Shown piece by piece: positions 26,334 through 34,211 of a stretch of DNA of 64,000 bases (position 1 is its first letter; every line of letters begins with the position of its first letter). Source of the stretch: Bacteroides intestinalis (GTDB taxonomy: Bacteria > Bacteroidota > Bacteroidia > Bacteroidales > Bacteroidaceae). The notes under the pieces are model-generated. The model was given only the letters and a program-made list of their open reading frames with translations. It was not told where the DNA came from and searched no databases. Where the stretch lies: the NCBI RefSeq assembly GCF_003464595.1, contig NZ_QRZF01000004.1, positions 124,001-188,000 on the forward strand, in the 5' to 3' direction. The translations under genes and the position numbers were made by a program.

Positions 26334-28346
26334 ATGATAAGAGATAATCTATGTCGGTATGCCCGGCTACGGTTTTATTTGTCTTGCTTTGTATGTTGGC
26401 TTTGTGTCAGCCTGCAAGCACAACAAGTGGGAGACTCCATTACTGGAAAAGTGCATGCCATTCCGGAAGTGAGGATAAAAGGGCGGCGTGTGCCACCGGC
26501 TCTCTCAGCAACCGCCCCGCTCCAACAGATGAAGAAAACAGATATGGAACGTTTGGGAGTATCGGATGTGGCCGATGCAGTTCGTCATTTCTCGGGAGTC
26601 AGCGTTAAGGATTATGGTGGAATTGGTGGATTAAAGACTGTTTCTGTACGCAGTTTGGGAGCACAACACACAGCGGTCAGCTATGATGGAGTAACTGTCA
26701 GTGATTGTCAGTCAGGTCAGGTAGATATCTCCCGTTTCTCGTTAGACAATGTTTCTGAACTGGCACTCAGCATTGGTCAGAGTGATAATATTTACCAGAC
26801 AGCGAAGATGTTCGCCTCTGCCGGTGCTTTAAGTATCGAAACTGCACGTCCGGATTTCAGTGATAGACCTTTCCAGTTGCTTGCAAATATGAAAACCGGT
26901 TCTTACGGGCTTGCTAATCCTTCTCTATTTTATGCTCAGAAATTAAGTAACCGTTTCAGTCTTTCTGCCTATGCTGATTATTTACGGGCTGACGGTAACT
27001 ATCCTTTCAAAATGTGGAATGGGAATAAACTGATTGACTCTAAACGAAACAATAGTGATATAGAGACTTATCGGGCAGAATTAAATTTGTTTGTAACTCT
27101 GAATGAGAAACAGGATTTGAAAGCCAAAGTTTATCTCTTTGATTCGGAAAGAGGGTTACCCGGCGGAGTGATTTATGACAATCCATATGCTGCCGAAAGA
27201 CTATATGACCGTAATTACTTCGGCCAATTGAAGTATGAGAACCGATTCTCTGAGAAATGGAAGCTACAAGCAAGTGGAAAATTTAACTTCAGCTGGAACC
27301 GGGACTATAATAATGAATCTTCCGGTATTACAGACAATCGTTTCCGCCAGACTGAGACTTACTTATCCGCGACCTTATGGAGCGAACCAGTGAAAGGGTT
27401 ATCTTTCTCATTAGCACAGGATTTCGCCTATAACTATTTGTCAACGACTTTACAGAACAATCAATATCCGGAACGTTTCACCTATTTAACAGCAATAGCC
27501 ACACACTATAAAAGCAACCGATTTTCTGCTACCGCTTCCCTGCTGAATACTTATATTACAGAGAATGTACGGACAGGAAAAGCTGCTGCAGACCGTAAAC
27601 GCCTTTCCCCCGCTGTCAGCCTGTCGTGGAAACCTTTTGATTTTGGTCTACGTTTCAGAGCTTCATACAAAGATATCTTCCGTACGCCGACATTCAATGA
27701 TTTGTATTATCTGGTAATTGGCAACCATAATTTAAAGCCTGAAATTACCCGACAATTCAATGTAGGTATAACGTGGAGTTCTACTTCATTGGAATTTATC
27801 GACTATCTAAGCCTTTCAGTAGATGCTTATTATAATCGGGTGAAAGATAAAATCGTAGCAGTACCCACTATGTTTATCTGGAAGATGATGAATTTAGGTA
27901 AAGTCGAAACCATTGGTACGGACATTAACCTAGCAATTGAAAAAGAATTAGCAGAACATTATAAGTTATATCTCACAGGAACTTACAACTTCATGCAAGC
28001 GGAAGATATTACCGACCGTAATTCTAAAATATGGCGGAATCAGATTATATATACTCCGAAACATTCAGGTTCAGGAAGTCTGACTTTTGAGAACCCATAT
28101 GTCAACCTGACTTATAACATAATGTACGCTTCGGAACGCTATTCGATTGCCCAAAACATTCCGGAAAATCGTATTAAATCTTACACTGACCACAGTATAT
28201 CACTCTCGCATACCTTTAAATGGAAGAAGCAGTCTCTACGCATACAGCTGGATGCCTTGAACCTGAGTGATAAGAACTACGAAATAGTCCGCTTCTACCC
28301 GATGCCCGGACGCAACTACAAAGTAACAATCAACTATAAATTATAA
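26334..28346 (+). CDS. btuB: TonB-dependent cobalamin receptor
   Basis: Outer-membrane 22-strand barrel importing vitamin B12 with TonB energy. A signal peptide (FYLSCFVCWLCVSLQAQ) is followed by a plug domain with ADAVRHFSGVSVKDYGGIGG and VRSLGAQHTAVSYDG; the barrel ends with a C-terminal strand (YKVTINYKL). It is about 670 residues and has no CarboxypepD-like N-terminal extension, so it is BtuB-like rather than SusC-like. Placement after the cobalamin riboswitch gives the substrate. I use ATG 26334; the longer frame begins with TTG 26328. Confidence 0.92.
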   Translation: MIRDNLCRYARLRFYLSCFVCWLCVSLQAQQVGDSITGKVHAIPEVRIKGRRVPPALSATAPLQQMKKTDMERLGVSDVADAVRHFSGVSVKDYGGIGGLKTVSVRSLGAQHTAVSYDGVTVSDCQSGQVDISRFSLDNVSELALSIGQSDNIYQTAKMFASAGALSIETARPDFSDRPFQLLANMKTGSYGLANPSLFYAQKLSNRFSLSAYADYLRADGNYPFKMWNGNKLIDSKRNNSDIETYRAELNLFVTLNEKQDLKAKVYLFDSERGLPGGVIYDNPYAAERLYDRNYFGQLKYENRFSEKWKLQASGKFNFSWNRDYNNESSGITDNRFRQTETYLSATLWSEPVKGLSFSLAQDFAYNYLSTTLQNNQYPERFTYLTAIATHYKSNRFSATASLLNTYITENVRTGKAAADRKRLSPAVSLSWKPFDFGLRFRASYKDIFRTPTFNDLYYLVIGNHNLKPEITRQFNVGITWSSTSLEFIDYLSLSVDAYYNRVKDKIVAVPTMFIWKMMNLGKVETIGTDINLAIEKELAEHYKLYLTGTYNFMQAEDITDRNSKIWRNQIIYTPKHSGSGSLTFENPYVNLTYNIMYASERYSIAQNIPENRIKSYTDHSISLSHTFKWKKQSLRIQLDALNLSDKNYEIVRFYPMPGRNYKVTINYKL

Positions 28347-28362
28347 ACTAAAAACAGAAACT

Positions 28363-29430
28363 ATGAAGAAGTATTGGTATAAAACCGCCATGCTGGTTAT
28401 GGCATTAGGAGCATTTACCGCATGTAGTGATGATGACGGACCAAAAATTCCGGAAGGACCTATAGCGCCTGTTAATGGAGCATATGTTATTAATACAGGA
28501 AACTGGGGAGAGAATAATGGTACTATACAATGGTATGACAGGGATCTAAAGACAGTTAGTGCAGACTTGTTTGCAGCTGCCAACGGAGCAGGTATCGGCG
28601 ATGCACAAGACTTGTGTATATACGGTTCTAAAATCTATATCACATGTACCAATTCTGCCAAGATTGAAGTGGTAAACAGAGCTGACTTTACCCGCATCCA
28701 GACTTTGGCTCTCTCTAATGGCGTACAACCCATCAATCCACGATACATGACAGCTACCGGAGGAAATGTTTATTTCACCGCATATGATGGCACCGTATCA
28801 CGCTTGGACACCACGAGCCTCTCCATCACCGGAAAGATAGAAATAGGAGATCATCCGGAAGCATTGACTTCTGCAAATGGAAAACTTTATGTAAATCTGT
28901 CAAACTATAACGGAGATGGCACCGGCAAATACGTGGCAGTTGTCGATATCGCTACTTTCAAGAAGACAAAAAACATAGAAGTACTTCTCAATCCTTATGA
29001 TGTTTGTACAACCGGAGAAGACGGAAAGGTATATTTCATTTCATGTGGAGATTTCAGTGGAAATCCAGCTCAGACCTTGCAATGCATCGACCCGCAAACA
29101 GATCAAGTTACGGAAATATGTCCGGCCAGCAAAATGGCAATGAAGGATAACAAGATTTACATCATTTATGCAGAATATTACGAAAATGCTGCTCCTAAAA
29201 GCATTTCTGTATATGACATGAATACCAAACAAACTACGCAGTTTGCCAACTACAGCGATTTCTCCAATCCTGGTAATATTGTAGTCGACCCGGCTACAGG
29301 AGATGTAATTATCATCGATCAACCTTTCTCTGTTCTCAACGACATATATGTTTATGGTAGTGACGGCGTACTCAAAAAGAAATTGGAAACCGGATACTAT
29401 ACCACTAATATGCGCTTTGTAACTGAATAA
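28363..29430 (+). CDS. btuG: Surface cobalamin-binding beta-propeller lipoprotein
   Basis: A lipoprotein signal ends FTACSDDDG. The SDDD after the lipobox Cys matches the Bacteroides surface-export signal. The remaining ~325 residues form repeated beta-blades of YncE/DUF5074 type (VYFTAYDGTVSRLDTT, KLYVNLSNYNGDGTGKYVAV, DVIIIDQPFSV). In Bacteroides, BtuG is a surface propeller that binds B12 very tightly and caps BtuB; the gene order btuB-btuG and the riboswitch support this name. It starts 16 bp after btuB. Confidence 0.85.
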   Translation: MKKYWYKTAMLVMALGAFTACSDDDGPKIPEGPIAPVNGAYVINTGNWGENNGTIQWYDRDLKTVSADLFAAANGAGIGDAQDLCIYGSKIYITCTNSAKIEVVNRADFTRIQTLALSNGVQPINPRYMTATGGNVYFTAYDGTVSRLDTTSLSITGKIEIGDHPEALTSANGKLYVNLSNYNGDGTGKYVAVVDIATFKKTKNIEVLLNPYDVCTTGEDGKVYFISCGDFSGNPAQTLQCIDPQTDQVTEICPASKMAMKDNKIYIIYAEYYENAAPKSISVYDMNTKQTTQFANYSDFSNPGNIVVDPATGDVIIIDQPFSVLNDIYVYGSDGVLKKKLETGYYTTNMRFVTE

Positions 29431-29434
29431 CAGC

Positions 29435-30571
29435 ATGAAACAAATTTCTTTCTTTCTAACCCTTTGGGTGACAGTGTTACTTCTTTCCGCCTGTGGCGGA
29501 AAGAACAGCACTGCTTCCGGTTCTGCACAAGGAGACACCATCCCGCTGCACTACTCCTCTAATCTTTCTCTGATAGATTACGAAGATTACATCGTTGCGC
29601 AGCTACGCAATCCCTGGGATACAGCAAAGATACTACACACCTATGTATTAGTAGACAAAAACCAGCCGTTACCCCAAGAACTGCCTCAAGGCACCCTTGT
29701 CCGAACTCCACTTAGTAAAGCCATCATTTACTCATCCGTTCATTGCAGCTTGCTGAAAGACTTTGGTGCTTTGAATAGCATCGGTGGCGTATGCGACTTG
29801 AAGTATATCAAACTACCGGAAATAGAGGAGGGATGTCGAAACGGAACCATCGCTGATGTAGGTGATGGAATGAATCCCAATATTGAGAAAATCATAGACT
29901 TGCATCCCGATGCCATCCTCCTTTCTCCTTTTGAAAACAGCGGTGGATACGGACGCGTAGAGAAACTGAATGTACCCATCATTGAATGTGCCGACTATAT
30001 GGAAACCTCTTCATTGGGACGTGCCGAATGGATACGTTTCTACGGTTTATTATTTGGCAAGAAAACAGAAGCAGATGCTATGTTTGCTGCGGTAGAAAGA
30101 AACTATAAGGATTTGCAAGAATTAGTAAAGCCTATCTCTTTTGCCCCCTCCGTGATGTGTGATCTGAAAACAAGCTCTACCTGGTACACTCCGGGTGGTA
30201 ACAGTACCATCGCCAAACTATACTCTGATGCAGGTGCCAACTATATTTTCAGAGAAGATACACATAGCGGCTCACTCCCCTATCCTTTCGAAGTTATCTT
30301 TGAGAAAGGTCAACAAACGGATTTCTGGCTGATACGCTACAATCAACCCGTAGATAAAACATACGGAGAACTTGAAAAAGAGTTTGCCCCTTATGCAGGT
30401 TTCCGTCCCTTCAAAGAACGGAATATCTACGGATGCAATACTAACCGGGTTCCTTTTTATGAAGAAACACCTTTCCATCCGGACTGGTTATTGAAAGATT
30501 TAATTAAGATATTTCATCCTTCACTGTTGGAGGGGTATGAACTGAGATATTACAATAAATTAGCAGAGTAA
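29435..30571 (+). CDS. btuF: Cobalamin ABC transporter substrate-binding lipoprotein
   Basis: Periplasmic-binding protein of the metal/B12 class (two lobes joined by one long helix). The signal ends LLLSACGG with no acidic residues after Cys, consistent with periplasmic-side anchoring. Motifs include SSVHCSLLKDFGALNSIGGV, NIEKIIDLHPDAILLSPF and WYTPGGNSTIAKLYSDAGAN. At 378 residues it is longer than E. coli BtuF (~266), as is common in Bacteroidota. It starts 4 bp after btuG and 20 bp before the permease, all under the riboswitch. Confidence 0.87.
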   Translation: MKQISFFLTLWVTVLLLSACGGKNSTASGSAQGDTIPLHYSSNLSLIDYEDYIVAQLRNPWDTAKILHTYVLVDKNQPLPQELPQGTLVRTPLSKAIIYSSVHCSLLKDFGALNSIGGVCDLKYIKLPEIEEGCRNGTIADVGDGMNPNIEKIIDLHPDAILLSPFENSGGYGRVEKLNVPIIECADYMETSSLGRAEWIRFYGLLFGKKTEADAMFAAVERNYKDLQELVKPISFAPSVMCDLKTSSTWYTPGGNSTIAKLYSDAGANYIFREDTHSGSLPYPFEVIFEKGQQTDFWLIRYNQPVDKTYGELEKEFAPYAGFRPFKERNIYGCNTNRVPFYEETPFHPDWLLKDLIKIFHPSLLEGYELRYYNKLAE

Positions 30572-30591
30572 AATCTGCGTTCTATTTCAGA

Positions 30592-31623
30592 ATGAAAGCA
30601 AAAGGATATATATATGGTATAGCACTGTCGGTCCTCATTCTCGTATTGATGGCTGCCAATCTCTGGTTCGGTTCAATCAATATCCCCGCCGGAGCAGTGT
30701 GGAATACCCTCACAGGAAATGAAGTAGAAAAAGCCAGCTGGACTTTTATCATCTGGGAGTCTCGCTTGCCACAAGCCGTCACGGCACTACTATGTGGTGC
30801 CGCACTCGCAGCTTCGGGACTAATGCTGCAAACGGCATTCAACAACCCACTGGCAGGTCCGTCCATCCTGGGTATTAACTCAGGGGCAAGCCTTGGCGTC
30901 GCATTGGTGATGCTGGCCGGTGGAGGAAGCATTGCTACAGGGGTATTCACCTTATCCGGTTTCTTCTCCGTGATACTCGGTGCCTTCATCGGGTCGATGG
31001 TGGTAATGGGACTTATCCTCTTCTTTTCTACACTGATAAAAAGCAATATCATGCTGCTGATTACAGGTATCATGATCGGTTATATCACTTCGTCCGCTAT
31101 TTCATTGCTCAACTTCTTTGCGACTGCCGAAGGGGTACATTCTTATATGATATGGGGCATGGGAAACTTTGGAGGGGTCTCGTTGCAACAACTCCCCTAT
31201 TTCTCTATTTTCTGTCTGGCAGGTTTGTTACTTTCCATCTTGCTTATCAAACCTCTGAATGCCCTGCTACTGGGTACGCGCTATGCTGAAAACTTAGGAG
31301 TAAACATCCGTCGCACAAGAAATCTGCTACTGATTGCTACCGGACTACTGACAGCTGTCACCACTGCTTTCTGCGGACCTGTTGCTTTCATCGGTCTGGC
31401 CGTTCCTCATATCTCCCGCCTGATGTTGGGCACGTCCAATCATAATTCACTGCTTCCCGTCACTTTGCTGACAGGTGGTGTGATTGCTTTGCTCTGCAAT
31501 CTGATCTGCATTCTTCCGGGCGAAGCAGGTATTATTCCTCTCAATGCGGTAACCCCAGTACTGGGTGCGCCTGTTATCATTTATGTCATTGTCAACCAAC
31601 GTAAAATACAATACTTCAACTGA
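30592..31623 (+). CDS. btuC: Cobalamin ABC transporter permease (FecCD family)
   Basis: Ten-helix inner-membrane permease. FecCD landmarks are WESRLPQAVTALLCGAALA, LQTAFNNPLAGPSILGINSG and GPVAFIGLAVPHISRLMLG, followed by the coupling region near NHNSLLPVTLLTGG. The 343 residues match the family. Its stop overlaps the ATPase start by one base (TGATG), indicating coupled translation. The cobalamin assignment rests on operon context. Confidence 0.9.
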   Translation: MKAKGYIYGIALSVLILVLMAANLWFGSINIPAGAVWNTLTGNEVEKASWTFIIWESRLPQAVTALLCGAALAASGLMLQTAFNNPLAGPSILGINSGASLGVALVMLAGGGSIATGVFTLSGFFSVILGAFIGSMVVMGLILFFSTLIKSNIMLLITGIMIGYITSSAISLLNFFATAEGVHSYMIWGMGNFGGVSLQQLPYFSIFCLAGLLLSILLIKPLNALLLGTRYAENLGVNIRRTRNLLLIATGLLTAVTTAFCGPVAFIGLAVPHISRLMLGTSNHNSLLPVTLLTGGVIALLCNLICILPGEAGIIPLNAVTPVLGAPVIIYVIVNQRKIQYFN

Positions 31624-32624
31624 TGGAGAAAGCTGTTATCACCGCAAGCGATTTATGCATCGGCTACCGCCAAGGAAAGCAAGAGAAACGGATACATGAG
31701 CATCTCTCCTTCCGGCTCTACCCAGGAGAACTGACTTGTCTGCTGGGAGCTAACGGAACCGGCAAATCAACTCTGCTCCGCACTTTGGCTGCTTCACAAC
31801 CAGTGCTGTCGGGAGAATTACTTGTACAGGAAAAGCCTTTGTCAGCCTATTCCGAGAAAGAACGTTCACGTACCATTGGCGTAGTACTAACAGACAAAAC
31901 ACAGGCAGGCGGACTGACTGTATATGAGTTGGTAGCCTTAGGACGACAACCTCATACGGGCTTCTTCGGAAGACTGAGCAAAACGGATCATTCTATCATT
32001 GAAGAAGCTCTGGAAGCCGTAAGCATCAGCCATAAATCCCACAGTTATACCGCAGAGCTATCAGATGGGGAACGGCAAAAGGTCATGATTGCCAAGGCAT
32101 TGGTACAAGAGTGTCCGCTCATTCTGCTGGATGAACCGACAGCGTTCCTGGATGTAGTAAGTCGCATCGAAATTATGACGTTGCTTCATCGTCTGGCAGT
32201 AGAACAAAAGAAAGCAATTCTGCTGTCCACTCATGATATAGAACAGGCATTGGTACTGGCAGATAAACTTTGGTTACTTTCCAAAGAAAACGGACTGCAA
32301 TGCGGAGTAACAGAAGATATGATTCTGAGTCACCGGATGGACGGCCTGTTCTCCCGTAACGATATCCGGTTTGATTATGCGCACGGGGTATATTATCCCA
32401 GAGTGGACAGCCACCGCCGTATCAGTGTAGAAGCCAATGATGAAGTATTGCTGCACTGGACAACAAACGCACTCAATCGTCATGGATACGCTTGTCATCC
32501 TGTTTCTTCACCGGAAACCAACGAATCACCGCGTTTGCAGGTTTTAGCTGCCGACCACTTCATATTACACACAGAGGAACAGAACGAATATCATTCTTTT
32601 GAACAGTTGCTTGCAAACATCTGA
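31623..32624 (+). CDS. btuD: Cobalamin ABC transporter ATPase
   Basis: ATP-binding subunit. Walker A is GANGTGKST (~residues 39-47), the signature is LSDGERQK (Asp in place of the second Gly, a known variant) and Walker B is ILLDEPTAFLDV with STHDIEQAL behind it. About 100 extra residues follow the nucleotide-binding domain (from ~235), with no family I recognise; they could be a regulatory tail. Its stop codon directly abuts the stop codon of the convergent methyltransferase, with no intergenic base. Confidence 0.9.
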   Translation: MEKAVITASDLCIGYRQGKQEKRIHEHLSFRLYPGELTCLLGANGTGKSTLLRTLAASQPVLSGELLVQEKPLSAYSEKERSRTIGVVLTDKTQAGGLTVYELVALGRQPHTGFFGRLSKTDHSIIEEALEAVSISHKSHSYTAELSDGERQKVMIAKALVQECPLILLDEPTAFLDVVSRIEIMTLLHRLAVEQKKAILLSTHDIEQALVLADKLWLLSKENGLQCGVTEDMILSHRMDGLFSRNDIRFDYAHGVYYPRVDSHRRISVEANDEVLLHWTTNALNRHGYACHPVSSPETNESPRLQVLAADHFILHTEEQNEYHSFEQLLANI

Positions 32625-34070
32625 TTAAGATTTCAGTAGCATCAGTATCTCATCCGGCAAGTATCCGCTCCGGATGCGCCACTCCTGCGGGTAAAGGTTA
32701 TTAGCCCGGTTACCGATATTCTTCACAAAGCCCAGAGGAACATCCTTATACGTCAACAGCACATAACCACGTGGAGCAGTGCCGGAAAGTACAATGGCTT
32801 CCTTACGCAAATAAGCAATAGCCTGTTCATAAGAGATCTCTTCACGGGGAAAAGCATCGGAAACCTGTACAGTACTCATGGCAAGAGCATGATTGGGAAT
32901 CAAGTCTTTTCCTTTCACTTCGGCAAGGGTAACACCTGCCTGAACAACACGAAGCGATTGTTGGAGGACGGATAATTCGGATATATATTCTTTAGGGAAA
33001 GCTGTAATATTCATTCCATTTGCAGAAACTTCATAGTCCTCTGCCGAAAGGAGCCAGGCACGTGCAGCCAATAATTGTTCCTTAGATGCTCCGGCGTTAA
33101 CTTTAGAGCTACCCGTTTTTTTCTTTCCTTGTGAAGAAACGGATTTGTAGCGGATTTGTGTTTCCTCTCCTTCCGGTTTACGAAGCACGGCAAGGAAAAA
33201 GCCTTCACCCTTTGTACGGTGAGGCAGGAAACGATATACAGGAAAATCTTCACCTGCAAGCAAGTTTCCGGTAATGTTCCACGCTACCGGAGCATCTACA
33301 GGAAGTATCTCTGCACCGAATTCATCGTGCATCCAACGGATATTCTCTTCATCTTCCTTCGTGTTATACGTACAAGTGCTATAGACAAGCAACCCACCGG
33401 GTTTCAGACTGGGCCATATATCAGAGATGATACGTCGCTGGCGTTGCCAGCAGATTTCCACATTCTCCGGACTCCACTCGCTGACGGCAACAGGATCTTT
33501 ACGGAACATGCCTTCACCGGAACAGGGTACATCGGTCAGGATAACATCGAAGAAGTCTTCCAGACCGGCGAAGTCTGCCGGATCATTATTGGTCACCACG
33601 ACACCCGGATGCCCCCACTTCGTCAGATTCTCCGCCAGGATTTGCGAACGGTTACGAATCACTTCGTTTGCTACCAGCAGGCTACCCTCGGGCAGTACAC
33701 TGCAAGCATGAGTAGATTTCCCGCCGGGAGCAGCGCAAAGGTCAAGCATTACGGAAGGTGTTTCGCCGATATATTGCTTTAGTGCCTGCTCCACAAACAT
33801 GGAAGATGCTTCCTGTACATAATAACATCCGGCATGAAACAACGGATCAAAGGTAAACGTCAATCGACGGTCGAGATAGTAACCTGTTGCCGACCAAGGC
33901 ACACGGTCGGAAGAGGCATGAAAAAGACTGAATGAAGAACCGGGTAGTTTTTCTTCATTCAGTCGGATGCTTACGGGCTGTTCGTCATTCAAGGCATCAG
34001 CCAGTTTGTTATATTCTTCATCTCCCAAGAGGGGACGGGTACGGTCTGCAAAAGATACGGGTAAGTCCAT
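32625..34070 (-). CDS. RNA cytosine-C5 methyltransferase, NOL1/NOP2/Sun (RsmF-like)
   Basis: SAM-dependent m5C methyltransferase of rRNA or tRNA. The SAM site is LDLCAAPGGKSTHA. Motif IV is DVPCSGEGMFRKDP and motif VI is YSTCTYNTKEDEENI, giving both catalytic Cys residues. A C-terminal RNA-binding extension resembling the RsmF tail is present. The frame can be read from 34199, but the preceding 129 bp hold a conserved promoter module with its -7 box at 34093-34100, so translation must begin downstream of it. ATG 34070 (MDLPVSFADRTRPLLG) gives 481 residues. It is tail-to-tail with btuD. Confidence 0.9.
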   Translation of the reverse strand: MDLPVSFADRTRPLLGDEEYNKLADALNDEQPVSIRLNEEKLPGSSFSLFHASSDRVPWSATGYYLDRRLTFTFDPLFHAGCYYVQEASSMFVEQALKQYIGETPSVMLDLCAAPGGKSTHACSVLPEGSLLVANEVIRNRSQILAENLTKWGHPGVVVTNNDPADFAGLEDFFDVILTDVPCSGEGMFRKDPVAVSEWSPENVEICWQRQRRIISDIWPSLKPGGLLVYSTCTYNTKEDEENIRWMHDEFGAEILPVDAPVAWNITGNLLAGEDFPVYRFLPHRTKGEGFFLAVLRKPEGEETQIRYKSVSSQGKKKTGSSKVNAGASKEQLLAARAWLLSAEDYEVSANGMNITAFPKEYISELSVLQQSLRVVQAGVTLAEVKGKDLIPNHALAMSTVQVSDAFPREEISYEQAIAYLRKEAIVLSGTAPRGYVLLTYKDVPLGFVKNIGNRANNLYPQEWRIRSGYLPDEILMLLKS

Positions 34071-34090
34071 GTGCCAAATTGTTTTATGTC

Positions 34091-34168
34091 CGCAAAGGTA
34101 ATGCAAATCGAATGCATAACTTTCATGCTTGCATAAAAAAGTTATGCTGAGATGTAGCTTATCTTCTT
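34091..34168 (-). promoter_or_regulatory. 78-bp palindrome-promoter module, copy A
   Basis: Read on the minus strand, this copy is about 88% identical by eye, without gaps, to 42605-42682. It contains AAGAAGATAAGCT, then the inverted repeat AACTTTTTTATGC / GCATGAAAGTT, then ATTTGCATTACCTTTGC. The last part includes the -7 box TACCTTTG (34093-34100). It should drive the methyltransferase gene from about 34085. Confidence 0.75.
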
Positions 34169-34211
34169 CAAAGGAACATAAAAAGGCAATACAAGACAAA
34201 CCCGCCGGGCA

